Assembly (NCBI RefSeq): GCF_000320405.1
Contig: NZ_KB291624.1
Span: 1-64,000 of the forward strand
Length of the DNA: 64,000 nucleotides
Origin: Clostridium celatum DSM 1785
Lineage (GTDB): Bacteria; Bacillota; Clostridia; Clostridiales; Clostridiaceae
Direction: 5' to 3'
This document shows positions 48,482 through 57,114 of the stretch, piece after piece. How positions within the stretch are numbered: the stretch's first letter is position 1; each line of letters begins with the position of its first letter. The position numbers were made by a program, and so were the translations under genes. The notes under the pieces are model-generated. The model saw nothing but the letters and a program-made list of their open reading frames with translations, searched no databases and was not told the DNA's origin.

Positions 48482-49318
48482 TTAATAATCTGTAAAACCC
48501 TTTCCTAGGACTTCTGTAGATTCATTAACAGTTATAAAAGCATCAGGATCTTCTTCTTTTAAATACTTCTTTAATGTTATAAATTGTTTAGTATTTAGAA
48601 CAGTATATATTATTTTAACATTACTTCCTGTATATCCACCATTACCATTTAATATAGTACATCCTCTATCTATGTTTTTAGTTATATATTGAGCTATTAA
48701 CTTTTCCTTGCTTGTTACAATAAATACTTGCTTACATGTATTAAATCCATCAATAAATTTATCAATAACTAAGCCTATTAATATAACGCTAAAGAAGCCG
48801 AATAATCCTTTATCAACACCAAATACGCTAATTGCCATAATACAAACAAATGAATCTGTAAGTAATACTGATATACCAATTCCTATAGGAGTAAATTTAC
48901 TAATAATTGCTGCTATAATACTTGTTCCACCTGTTGATGCTCCTTGATGAAATACTATAGCTGCTCCCATACCTAATATGGCTGATCCAAAGAAACTAGC
49001 TAAAAACATATTTTCTGTTAATATTCCTGGTGTAAAAAAATTCTCTATTATCCACATAAATACCGAAAGCATTATAGTTGCATAAATACTCTTGCCTCCA
49101 AAAGACTTTCCTAATACAACAAATGCCAATATAAATAGTAATATATTAAGAAATAATACAACTACACTTGTATCTAACCCTATCAGTTTATTAATAACTA
49201 AACCTATTCCAGACACACCACCTGCAGCAATATCACACGGGAAGAAAAAATATTCTAGTGCTATTGCCGTTAGTGCTATCCCTAATGTTGTTAATAAATA
49301 TTCTTTAATTTTTTCCAT
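48482..49318 (-). CDS. YitT family membrane protein (first of a tandem pair)
   Basis: A 278-residue protein with five hydrophobic helices (DUF161-type repeats, GLVINKLIG and GTSIIAAIISKF segments) and a soluble C-terminal DUF2179 domain (ILNGNGGYTGSNVKIIYTVL). YitT-family proteins are widespread in Firmicutes and of unknown function. It is a close paralogue in arrangement of the next gene, so a duplication is likely. Confidence 0.9.
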   Translation of the reverse strand: MEKIKEYLLTTLGIALTAIALEYFFFPCDIAAGGVSGIGLVINKLIGLDTSVVVLFLNILLFILAFVVLGKSFGGKSIYATIMLSVFMWIIENFFTPGILTENMFLASFFGSAILGMGAAIVFHQGASTGGTSIIAAIISKFTPIGIGISVLLTDSFVCIMAISVFGVDKGLFGFFSVILIGLVIDKFIDGFNTCKQVFIVTSKEKLIAQYITKNIDRGCTILNGNGGYTGSNVKIIYTVLNTKQFITLKKYLKEEDPDAFITVNESTEVLGKGFTDY

Positions 49319-49343
49319 AAGTATCTCCTATAACTTTTAATTT

Positions 49344-50195
49344 TTATTCATCATCTATATGCTTAAACCCTTCACCCATAACTTCATGTACTTCTCCAAC
49401 TGTGATAAATGCATTCTTATCAATATTACTAATATGCTGTTTTAACTTTATAAACTCATTTCTTTCTAATATTGTGTAAAGAATTGCAGTATCTTCTCCT
49501 GTAAATCCCCCCATTCCTTTTATAAAAGTACATCCTCTCTCTAAATCATTTAAAATAAATTTACTTATTTCTTTGTTACTTTTGCTTATTATTGTTATTT
49601 CATTTCTAACATTAAATCCAGCTATTATTTTATCTATTACTACTCCATTTATTATTACTGATAATAATCCATAAAGTCCTATATCTATACCAAAAGTTAA
49701 TGCACCAAGTAACGTTACAAAAAAATCAACCATTAATAAAGACTTTCCTATATCAAAATGGAAAAATCTATTTAATATTTTTGCAATTATATCAGTACCT
49801 CCAGTAGAAGCATTTGCATTAAATACAAGCGCCATCCCACATGCACTTATTAGTGTGCCAAATATAGTTGAAATAATCAAGTCATTAGTAACTGTATAAG
49901 GTAAGAACTTTTGCATTATCCACATAGATGAAGATAACAAAAGACTTGAGTATATTGTTTTTGCCCCAAATTTACCTCCTATTACTAAAAACGCTACAAT
50001 AAATAAACATACATCCATTATTAATACTAAAGGTCCTATTGATATAAATGGTATATAATTATTTATTACTATAGCTAATCCTGTAATTCCTCCTGCTGCT
50101 ATATTATTAGGTTCAAAAAAATAAACCACAGATATTGCCACTAGCAATATTCCAATAGTTATTAGGGTAAACTCTCTAAACTTATTTTTACTCAT
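49344..50195 (-). CDS. YitT family membrane protein (second of a tandem pair)
   Basis: A 283-residue homologue of the adjacent protein, with the same layout: VAISVVYFFEPNNIAAGG at the first helix, STGGTDIIAKILNRF in the middle and FIKGMGGFTGEDTAILYTIL in the C-terminal DUF2179 domain. It is 25 bp upstream of the first paralogue and co-transcribed. Function unknown. Confidence 0.9.
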   Translation of the reverse strand: MSKNKFREFTLITIGILLVAISVVYFFEPNNIAAGGITGLAIVINNYIPFISIGPLVLIMDVCLFIVAFLVIGGKFGAKTIYSSLLLSSSMWIMQKFLPYTVTNDLIISTIFGTLISACGMALVFNANASTGGTDIIAKILNRFFHFDIGKSLLMVDFFVTLLGALTFGIDIGLYGLLSVIINGVVIDKIIAGFNVRNEITIISKSNKEISKFILNDLERGCTFIKGMGGFTGEDTAILYTILERNEFIKLKQHISNIDKNAFITVGEVHEVMGEGFKHIDDE

Positions 50196-50307
50196 AAAAT
50201 TCTGCTCCCTCTGATAAATTATTATAAATATTTATTATTTTTCCTCATTTATACAAATTTATCCTAAGTCTCTTTATTCTCTTTAATTATATATCTTTTT
50301 AAATTCA

Positions 50308-50337
50308 AAAAAAACTGCGATTTTTAATCGCAGTTTT
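50308..50337 (-). terminator. Terminator of the transketolase genes
   Basis: AAAACTGCGAT (50311-50321) pairs with ATCGCAGTTTT (50327-50337), and on the minus strand TTTTTTTTGA follows. Confidence 0.9.
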
Positions 50338-50376
50338 GGTGGTAAAAAATAACTGTTTTGTGGTTTTAGTTTAAAT

Positions 50377-51321
50377 CTATTTTTTTAAAGCAATTGCCTC
50401 TTTTACTTTATTAACTATATCTTGTGCAGTTAAACCATAAGCTTTTAATAATTCTTCTGGTTTACCACTTTCACCAAATACATCTTTAACCCCAACTCTT
50501 AAAACTGGAATTGGATAATTTTCTGATATAACTTCAGCAACAGCTGAACCTAATCCTCCAATTACACTATGTTCTTCAGCAGTTATAATAACCCCAGTTT
50601 TTTTTGCTGCATTAATTATTAACTCATTATCTAAAGGTTTAATTGTATGTATGTTTATAACCTTAGCATCAATTCCCTCTTTAGCTAAAATTTCTTTAGC
50701 TTCAATTGCAGCATCTACCATTATACCAGTAGCAACTATTGTAGCATCTTTACCTTCTGATACAACAACACCTTTTCCTAATTTAAATTCATAAGTATTT
50801 TCATCATTTATAACATTAACTGCTGCTCTTCCTAATCTTACATAGCAAGGTCCTTCATACTTTGCTATAGCCTTAATTGCTGCTGCAGTTTCAACAGCAT
50901 CTGCAGGCGATACAACTACCATATTAGGAATACTTCTCATTAATGATAAATCTTCAACAGTTTGATGAGATGCTCCATCTTCTCCTACTGTTAATCCAGC
51001 ATGAGTAGCACAAACTTTAACATTTAATTTAGGATAACATATTGAGTTTCTTATTTGTTCAAAAGCTCTTCCTGCTGCAAACATAGCAAAGGTACTTACA
51101 AATGGAATTTTTCCACAAGTTGATAATCCTGCTGCAACTCCCATCATATTTCCTTCAGCTATTCCCATATTGAAAAATCTTTCTGGGCAAACTGCTTTAA
51201 AATCAGCTGTTTTAGTAGATTTAGAAAGATCTGCATCTAATACTATTACATTTTCATTCTCTTTTGCTAATTCTGCTAATGCTTTTCCATACGCTTCTCT
51301 TGTAGCAATCTTTTTACTCAT
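50377..51321 (-). CDS. Transketolase, C-terminal subunit
   Basis: A 314-residue half-transketolase carrying the pyrimidine-binding domain of the thiamine diphosphate enzyme and the C-terminal domain. Recognisable parts are VLDADLSKSTKT, the catalytic-glutamate region NMGIAEGNMMGVAAGL, GEDGASHQTVEDL and the C-terminal EEHSVIGGLGSAVAE. It overlaps the stop codon of the N-terminal subunit gene by one base. The pair works in the non-oxidative pentose phosphate pathway. Confidence 0.95.
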   Translation of the reverse strand: MSKKIATREAYGKALAELAKENENVIVLDADLSKSTKTADFKAVCPERFFNMGIAEGNMMGVAAGLSTCGKIPFVSTFAMFAAGRAFEQIRNSICYPKLNVKVCATHAGLTVGEDGASHQTVEDLSLMRSIPNMVVVSPADAVETAAAIKAIAKYEGPCYVRLGRAAVNVINDENTYEFKLGKGVVVSEGKDATIVATGIMVDAAIEAKEILAKEGIDAKVINIHTIKPLDNELIINAAKKTGVIITAEEHSVIGGLGSAVAEVISENYPIPVLRVGVKDVFGESGKPEELLKAYGLTAQDIVNKVKEAIALKK

Positions 51322-52145
51322 TATTTGTCTCCTCCAATCTCAGCTAAAGCCATTTCACATTGTTCCTTGCTTGGTGCTGTTCCGTGCCATCCTGCTTCAT
51401 TCTCCATGAATGATACACCTTTACCTTTAACTGTTTTACAAACAACAACTGTTGGCTTACCGCTGCAAGCCTTCGCTTTTTCTATAGCATCTATTATTTC
51501 TTCGAAATTATGTCCATCTATAACTAATACATTCCATCCAAAAGCTTCAAACTTTTTGTCTATTGGACATGGATTCATTACTTTTTCTATATCTCCATCG
51601 ATTTGTAATCCATTGAAATCTACAAATGCAGTTAAATTATCTAACTCATAATGAGCCGCTGACATTGCTGCTTCCCAAACTTGACCTTCTTCTAATTCTC
51701 CATCACCTAAAATAGTATAAACTCTATATGATTTCTTATCTATTTTACCAGCTAAAGCCATCCCAACAGCACTTGAAATCCCTTGCCCTAAAGATCCAGT
51801 TGACATATCTATTCCTGGTAAACACTTCATACTTGGATGACCTTGTAATCTTGATCCAAACTTTCTTAATGTAGTTAATTCTTCTACTGGGAAAAATCCC
51901 TTTCTTGCTAATGCACTATATAAAACTGGTGCTGCATGCCCCTTTGATAATACAAATCTATCTCTATCTGGATTCTTTGGATTATTGGCATCTATATTCA
52001 TTTCTTTAAAGAAAAGTGTTGTTACTATATCAGCCGCTGATAATGATCCCCCTGGATGTCCTGATGCTGATTCTGTTAACATTGAAACTATATCTTTTCT
52101 AATTAGTTTTGCCATTGATTTTAATTCTTGTACATTATTAACCAT
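51321..52145 (-). CDS. Transketolase, N-terminal subunit
   Basis: A 274-residue half-enzyme with the diphosphate-binding domain: SGHPGGSLSAADI, SKGHAAPVLYSALA, MSTGSLGQGISSAVGMALA and the GDGELEEGQVWEA thiamine motif. Start ATG 52145 with GTAGGAGG upstream; an in-frame start 27 bases earlier is not preferred. It forms one enzyme with the next gene. Three TATACTA-type elements lie in the upstream region. Confidence 0.94.
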   Translation of the reverse strand: MVNNVQELKSMAKLIRKDIVSMLTESASGHPGGSLSAADIVTTLFFKEMNIDANNPKNPDRDRFVLSKGHAAPVLYSALARKGFFPVEELTTLRKFGSRLQGHPSMKCLPGIDMSTGSLGQGISSAVGMALAGKIDKKSYRVYTILGDGELEEGQVWEAAMSAAHYELDNLTAFVDFNGLQIDGDIEKVMNPCPIDKKFEAFGWNVLVIDGHNFEEIIDAIEKAKACSGKPTVVVCKTVKGKGVSFMENEAGWHGTAPSKEQCEMALAEIGGDK

Positions 52146-52245
52146 TAAAAATCCTCCTACATTACAATTCATAATATGTATTTGCTTATCTCTATATTAT
52201 GTAAGTTATCTTAAAATTATTTTATCATAAATTGTCGACTTTGTA

Positions 52246-52299
52246 TATACTATTTTTTAATTAGTGTATACTATTTATTTTTTATTTGTTTATAGTATA
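52246..52299. promoter_or_regulatory. Three TATACTA-type repeats before the transketolase genes
   Basis: TATACTA at 52246-52252 and 52267-52273 are direct repeats 21 bp apart, and TAGTATA at 52293-52299 is in inverted orientation. The spacing of two helical turns suggests a regulator binding array overlapping the -35 region. Confidence 0.4.
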
Positions 52300-52421
52300 T
52301 CACCTTTAACATATGTAATCATAATCACTGGTACATATCATAATTTCAATATACCAAATATTAATTTAATCAAATTTAGTATATTCAATTAATAATTTTT
52401 ACATTATTATAGTGTAATATA

Positions 52422-52462
52422 AAAAAATAAAAGTAAATTAACATTTAAGTTAATTTACTTTT
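52422..52462 (-). terminator. Terminator of mazEF
   Basis: A perfect 14-bp stem AAAAGTAAATTAAC (52429-52442) with GTTAATTTACTTTT (52449-52462) is followed on the minus strand by ATTTTTTT. Confidence 0.85.
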
Positions 52463-52474
52463 AATATTGTAAAT

Positions 52475-52828
52475 TTAAGCTAAGCTTATACTTATAAGTA
52501 AAGACTTGTCTACCTTTTTCATATCGGCTTCAGTCATATGGCCAATTTTTTCTTTAAGTCTTTTTTTATCTAAAGTTCTAATTTGCTCTAAAAGTACAAC
52601 AGAATCTCTATTTAGTCCATACTCTTCTGAAGAAATTTCTACATGGGTTGGAAGTTTAGCCTTATTAATTTGAGAAGTTATAGCAGCTACAATAACTGTA
52701 GGACTATATTTATTCCCGATATCATTTTGAATTATTATAACAGGTCTAATTCCTCCTTGCTCAGAGCCTATAACTGGACTTAAATCTGCATAAAAAATAT
52801 CCCCTCTTTTTACAACCATAGTCGTCAT
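52475..52828 (-). CDS. mazF: Endoribonuclease toxin, MazF/NdoA (PemK) family
   Basis: A 117-residue PemK-type RNase. The N-terminal [21 protein letters not shown] and [25 protein letters not shown] segments are diagnostic, and the conserved arginine and threonine of the catalytic site (RPV, AITS) are retained. Bacillus NdoA cuts mRNA at UACAU. An ATG three codons later is an alternative start. It is preceded by its antitoxin gene with a 9-bp gap. Confidence 0.95.
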   Translation of the reverse strand: MTTMVVKRGDIFYADLSPVIGSEQGGIRPVIIIQNDIGNKYSPTVIVAAITSQINKAKLPTHVEISSEEYGLNRDSVVLLEQIRTLDKKRLKEKIGHMTEADMKKVDKSLLISISLA

Positions 52829-52837
52829 TTAAAAATC

Positions 52838-53098
52838 TCACACTCCGCAAAGCCATTTCTCATATTCATTTATATCATCAAATTTATATTTAAGAGACTT
52901 TCGTGATGGATTTACATCCCTTGCAAGTTCTAAATTAATATTGGCCATTTCTTTATAACCATTTTTCATTAATTCAAAAAACTCCTTGGATTCTTTATCC
53001 TCACTATATATTATTAAACTTTCCTTTATAAATTTACTACTTTTTGAAAAATCTACATTTATTTTACGGACTTTTGTACTACTTATATCTTTTGACAT
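52838..53098 (-). CDS. mazE: Antitoxin of MazF, EndoAI-like
   Basis: An 86-residue protein that ends near a conserved stretch (GYKEMANINLELARDV) matching the toxin-binding part of Bacillus EndoAI (GYMEMAKINLNIASE). The N-terminal part (KVRKINVDFSKSSKFIKES) would be a divergent ribbon-helix-helix domain. TAGGAGG precedes the ATG. It neutralises MazF and probably autoregulates; it is encoded first in the pair. Confidence 0.85.
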   Translation of the reverse strand: MSKDISSTKVRKINVDFSKSSKFIKESLIIYSEDKESKEFFELMKNGYKEMANINLELARDVNPSRKSLKYKFDDINEYEKWLCGV

Positions 53099-53139
53099 AA
53101 TCGACCTCCTAAGAGTTCATCATTTCTATGTATAAGAAA

Positions 53140-53169
53140 ATTATATTTCAAATTATGTCAATTTGTAAA
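53140..53169 (-). promoter_or_regulatory. Probable promoter of mazEF
   Basis: On the minus strand TTTACA (53164-53169), an 18-bp spacer and TATAAT (53140-53145) lie about 45 bp before the mazE start. Confidence 0.5.
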
Positions 53170-53455
53170 TAGAAATGTCACTTATCTTGTATTTTTTTAT
53201 ATATTTTTTGTATTTTTGTAAAAAATAGTGTTTTATTGTCAAGTTATATCATCTATTCATTTTATATTTAATACAATATGTACTCTATCTCACTTATATT
53301 AAACTATATCTGATTTTCCTGAATACTTTGGCTATTTTTTATTAATTATTTTTATAATTTATTATAATAATTTTTACTTTTAATAATTTATCGTTATAAT
53401 ATTCTCTATTCTATAAAAGAATAAAAGTTTATCTTACTATATAAATAGTTCTTTT

Positions 53456-53490
53456 ATTTAGTTAGGTGAAGTATAATCACCTAACTAAAT
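53456..53490. repeat. Perfect 14-bp inverted repeat downstream of the GerS-like gene
   Basis: ATTTAGTTAGGTGA (53456-53469) pairs with TCACCTAACTAAAT (53477-53490) with a 7-nt loop. No T-run follows on either strand, so a terminator is doubtful. Confidence 0.6.
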
Positions 53491-53525
53491 CATTAATTCT
53501 ATAATTATTTATCTACAAATTAAAT

Positions 53526-54140
53526 TTAAGTTGAAAATTTATCACTATCTATTTCCTTAACTTTATTAAAATCCTTATATATGATTCTTACTGTTTCTTT
53601 TCCTGATTTATCATATATTACTATTCCTATTGGCGCTTTATTTTTTTTATCTATAAATATTCTAGCAGTATTAAGATGATCATTTTGTAAAAATAACTCT
53701 GCATCTACTTGTATATATATTGTATCTCCCCACTCTTCTTGTCCTTCTTTTAATGAATCACTTTTTAAAGGGCATGATAATATTTTATTCATAAATGCAA
53801 TAGAATGTAGATAATCCATACTAACATCAATTACATATTCAGTATTTGATATATTATCTTTTACGTAAATGCCATCATTTTTATAAATTTTTACTCTATC
53901 ATCACCAAACTCAACTCTAACGCCTTCCTCACTGCTATAATATTGAGTTGTTTCTTCTGTTTCTTCTCCTCTATCGTTTCTAATTATGTACTCTACTTTT
54001 GTTTCATAATAATTTATATTTTTTAGTGATTTTATTATCTCCTCATTGCTTGGCATTAAAAATCCCCTAAAAATAATAACTATTAATATTGATATAAATG
54101 GTATTATTAATAATAACGATAAAATGATTTTCTTTTTCAT
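53526..54140 (-). CDS. GerS-like (outer-membrane lipoprotein-sorting fold) spore germination protein
   Basis: A 204-residue protein with an N-terminal hydrophobic segment (MKKKIILSLLLIIPFISILI). The remainder is rich in beta strands (YYETKVEYIIRNDRGEE, GVRVEFGDDRVKIYKNDGIY). It resembles the GerS family needed for cortex modification during sporulation in Clostridioides, but there is no lipobox cysteine, so it would be a membrane-anchored form. The ATG at 54140 has GGAGG in place. The name rests on general resemblance and on location next to nnr and acpS. Confidence 0.6.
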   Translation of the reverse strand: MKKKIILSLLLIIPFISILIVIIFRGFLMPSNEEIIKSLKNINYYETKVEYIIRNDRGEETEETTQYYSSEEGVRVEFGDDRVKIYKNDGIYVKDNISNTEYVIDVSMDYLHSIAFMNKILSCPLKSDSLKEGQEEWGDTIYIQVDAELFLQNDHLNTARIFIDKKNKAPIGIVIYDKSGKETVRIIYKDFNKVKEIDSDKFST

Positions 54141-54219
54141 TTTTCCTCCTATAATCATTATTCCATTATTACTAATATTATGTTGTTCTTAAATTTATTC
54201 ATAATTTATATCAAATCAT

Positions 54220-55698
54220 TCATAACAAATGGTATTTTTTTATTATATCTGTTGCTAATACAGAATATTTATCTTCTGCTACTATATCTCCACATTTCCC
54301 ATGTAAATATACTCCAAGTAAACATGCATTTAATTTGCTATATCCTTGGCCAATTAATGAAGTAATTATTCCTGTTAAACAATCCCCCATGCCACCTGTT
54401 GCCATCTTACTGCTTCCTGTATTATTTACATATACTTTATTTCCATCTGTTATTACGGTATTGTAACCTTTTAAAACTAATACACATCTATTATCTTTAG
54501 CATAATTTTTAGCTATATTTATTCTATCTTTTTCAATTTCTCCTATTGTCTTATTTACTAATCTAGACATTTCACCTAAATGAGGCGTCAATACAACTCT
54601 ATCTTGTAATTTTTTAAGTAAGCTTTTATCCCTACTTAACATATTTATTCCTTCAGCATCTACTACTATAGAGTTACTATAGTCATCTATTATGCAGTTT
54701 AAAATATTTTTATCTTTTTCATCCCCTCTAATTCCTGGTCCAAATGCAATTACATTCGCATTTTTTACTACACTTTTAACTCTATCTAGTTCTGTATAGT
54801 TAATAGTCATAGCTTCTATTAATTGATTACTGACTATCTTTTGACATTCTTCTGTTGTAATAAGTGTAGTTAATCCTGCTCCAGTTTTAACACATGATTC
54901 AGTGCATATATAAGAAGCTCCTGAAAATCCTAGACTTCCTGCAACAAGTACGCATTTTCCATAATCTCCTTTATGACCATAGATTGCTCTCTTCTTTATT
55001 AAACCTTTATAATAATCATCGTCAAAAATATATACGTTCTCACTAAACTTTTCTTTAACTTCATTAGGAATTCCAATAGATATAGTTTCTATTTTACCTA
55101 AATATTCTATAGCTTTATAATTTAAAAATCCTTTTTTTATTACTTCAAATGTATATGTACTATTTGCTCTAATTGAATTTCCTAATGGTATGCCTTCGTT
55201 ACAATCTAATCCAGATGGAACATCTATTGATAAAATATCTTTGTTAGATAAATTTATTTCATTAATTAAGTGACAATAAAATTCATTTAATGTCCTATTT
55301 AATCCAACTCCAAATATTCCATCAATAATAACATCATATTCTTTTATTGTATATTTAAGTTGCCCTATTCCTTTAAAATCACTTATATACTCTATATCTG
55401 AATTTAAATTTTTTAATATTTCATAATTAATATTAAAATCACTACTATAATTTTTTTTAGGATTAATTATTATAATCTTAACTTGATAATTATTTAATAA
55501 TAACTTTCTTCCAATGGCTAATGCGTCTCCTCCATTGTTTCCAGTACCACAAATAATTAAGAATTTATCGTACTTATTTTTAATTCTTAAATATATTTCA
55601 TTAGCTGCATTTTCCATCAATATTATGCTAGGTATTTTTAACTTCTCTATTGCATACTTATCTATCTCTTTACAATTACAAGATGACATTATATACAT
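54220..55698 (-). CDS. nnr: Bifunctional NAD(P)H-hydrate epimerase / ADP-dependent dehydratase
   Basis: A 492-residue repair enzyme for hydrated NADH and NADPH. The N-terminal YjeF epimerase domain contains CGTGNNGGDALAIGR and DVPSGLDCNEG. The C-terminal ribokinase-like dehydratase domain has LTPHLGEMSRL and the conserved GGMGDCLTGIITSLI motif. It starts 2 bp after acpS, with GGAGGT upstream. Confidence 0.94.
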   Translation of the reverse strand: MYIMSSCNCKEIDKYAIEKLKIPSIILMENAANEIYLRIKNKYDKFLIICGTGNNGGDALAIGRKLLLNNYQVKIIIINPKKNYSSDFNINYEILKNLNSDIEYISDFKGIGQLKYTIKEYDVIIDGIFGVGLNRTLNEFYCHLINEINLSNKDILSIDVPSGLDCNEGIPLGNSIRANSTYTFEVIKKGFLNYKAIEYLGKIETISIGIPNEVKEKFSENVYIFDDDYYKGLIKKRAIYGHKGDYGKCVLVAGSLGFSGASYICTESCVKTGAGLTTLITTEECQKIVSNQLIEAMTINYTELDRVKSVVKNANVIAFGPGIRGDEKDKNILNCIIDDYSNSIVVDAEGINMLSRDKSLLKKLQDRVVLTPHLGEMSRLVNKTIGEIEKDRINIAKNYAKDNRCVLVLKGYNTVITDGNKVYVNNTGSSKMATGGMGDCLTGIITSLIGQGYSKLNACLLGVYLHGKCGDIVAEDKYSVLATDIIKKYHLL

Positions 55699-55700
55699 CC

Positions 55701-56069
55701 TTATACCTCCAAAATTACAAACGCAATTGCACTTGTTTTATTATGGGATATTGATACATGAAAGTTATATTTTTCTTCTTTTATTACTTTATCTATTTTT
55801 TCAGATACTTCTATAAATGGCTTTCCAAGATTGTCCCTAAAAACTTCAATATCTTTAAATCCTATTTCCCTCATTCCAGTTCCTAGTGCTTTACTAACTG
55901 CCTCTTTTACTGCAAAGTTCCCAGCAATACTTTCAATTCTAGGATTATCTAAATTGAATTGCTTCAACTCTCTTTCAGTGAATAACTTATCTAAAAATTT
56001 AGGTGTATTTATTATTGCCTTTTTTATTCTATCAATTTCTATAATGTCTGTACCAATTCCTAAAATCAC
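55701..56069 (-). CDS. acpS: Holo-[acyl-carrier-protein] synthase
   Basis: A 122-residue enzyme that transfers the phosphopantetheine arm from CoA to acyl carrier protein. GIGTDIIEIDRI and the metal-binding FAVKEAVSKALGTG are intact. It starts with GTG at 56069, with GAGGTG upstream, and is followed directly by nnr, as in many Firmicutes. Confidence 0.95.
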   Translation of the reverse strand: MILGIGTDIIEIDRIKKAIINTPKFLDKLFTERELKQFNLDNPRIESIAGNFAVKEAVSKALGTGMREIGFKDIEVFRDNLGKPFIEVSEKIDKVIKEEKYNFHVSISHNKTSAIAFVILEV

Positions 56070-56133
56070 TTAATCACCTCTTTTGTTAATATTCTATTTT
56101 TATCTTATATTTTGTTTAAATTTTATTAAATAA

Positions 56134-56439
56134 TTAATTACTTAAACTCATTACGTATTCATCTGAGTATTCTCCAACTATATCTACTAGATGAATAGGA
56201 GATACTACCTTACTACATAACATCTTAGCGATATCTTCTACTTTTTCTTTGTTATTAGATACTACATTTATAAAATCCCTTTCTAAATTAACCACCTTTC
56301 CATCTATGAAATCATGTCTTTCTATTTCTATACCATATACTGTATCATTTAGTATATTTCCTTCTGTAACTCTATAGAAATATTTCATATTTTTCTCTTC
56401 TTCATTAAGTTCCATACTTAAAGATTCTATAATTTTCAT
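56134..56439 (-). CDS. Small conserved clostridial protein, DUF6514-like
   Basis: A 101-residue soluble protein with a beta-rich core (YFYRVTEGNILNDTVYGIEI) and a conserved-looking C-terminal VVSPIHLVDIVGEYSDEY. It seems to belong to the small DUF6514 family of clostridia; function unknown. A strong ribosome binding site (GGGGTGGGGG) lies before the ATG. It sits between ssb and acpS without a shared operon signal. Confidence 0.6.
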   Translation of the reverse strand: MKIIESLSMELNEEEKNMKYFYRVTEGNILNDTVYGIEIERHDFIDGKVVNLERDFINVVSNNKEKVEDIAKMLCSKVVSPIHLVDIVGEYSDEYVMSLSN

Positions 56440-56635
56440 TCCCCCACCCCTTTACATAATGTACTAATAAAACAATAACATATTTTATAATACTTTTATG
56501 TCAAACGATGGTATATTATTTTTCAAATTTTCCTTCACTTTTCAACATAAATGTAATAAATTTCACTTTTTTTATTGAATTATATATATTTATAATTTAT
56601 CTTTTATTTATCATCATCCTAATATTGTCGAAAAT

Positions 56636-56678
56636 AAAAAAAATTCGAAGTATATCATATATACTTCGAAATTTTTTT
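56636..56678 (-). terminator. Terminator of ssb
   Basis: AATTCGAAGTATAT pairs with ATATACTTCGAATT and T-runs flank it on both strands. It ends the BrkB-ssb transcript. Confidence 0.85.
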
Positions 56679-57036
56679 ATTCCTCACCGATTACTTCATT
56701 GCCATCCTTTGGTTCTCTTCTATTTCCTACAAACTTAAAATCCTCTGCTACAACTTCAGCTAAATATTTCTTGTTACCTTGCTTATCTTCATAGCTTCCT
56801 GTTTTTAATCTTCCACTTAAGCTTATATAACTTCCTTTTTTCATGAACTTACATATTACTTCAGCTTTTCTTCCCCACATAGTTACTGGTATTAAATCTG
56901 ATTTTCTAGTACCATCTGCTGACTTAAAATTCCTCTCCACTGCAACTATAAACCTAGTAAAAACTTTTTCACCATTATCAATAGTTTTTAGTTCAGGGTC
57001 CTTAATTAATTTTCCTAATAATACTATTTTATTCAT
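56677..57036 (-). CDS. ssb: Short single-stranded DNA-binding protein
   Basis: A 119-residue SSB with a full OB-fold (MNKIVLLGKLIKDPELK, FIVAVERNFK, VTMWGRKAEV, YISLSGRLKTGSY). The linker is short and the acidic DDDIPF-type C-terminal tail is missing; it ends NEVIGEE. It therefore resembles secondary SSBs such as Bacillus SsbB, and the main ssb is probably elsewhere. The ATG at 57036 has AGGAGGTG upstream; an earlier in-frame start is rejected. Confidence 0.9.
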   Translation of the reverse strand: MNKIVLLGKLIKDPELKTIDNGEKVFTRFIVAVERNFKSADGTRKSDLIPVTMWGRKAEVICKFMKKGSYISLSGRLKTGSYEDKQGNKKYLAEVVAEDFKFVGNRREPKDGNEVIGEE

Positions 57037-57114
57037 TTTATCGCACCTCCTGAATATTTCATCTTGAAGTATATCCATTTATATACTTTCTATTCATAAA
57101 AGTGCATTTTTCTT

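Larger units (their letters stand above)
52146..52474. other. Intergenic region between mazF and the transketolase genes
   Basis: It contains the mazF terminator (52422-52462), three TATACTA/TAGTATA elements (52246-52299) and the transketolase promoter region. A TAAAAT -10-like box is present at 52221-52226 on the minus strand, but the -35 partner is weak. No gene is apparent. Confidence 0.55.
53099..53525. other. Intergenic region between the GerS-like gene and mazE
   Basis: About 430 bp of extremely AT-rich DNA. It holds a mazE promoter (53140-53169) and a perfect 14-bp inverted repeat (53456-53490). No gene remnant is seen, although alanine racemase (alr) usually lies at this place in Bacillus and several clostridia. 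Confidence 0.5.

Noticed and set aside
52475..53098. A novel toxin-antitoxin system
   Set aside because: Both proteins match the known chromosomal EndoA/EndoAI (MazF/MazE) pair of Firmicutes, so it is ordinary.
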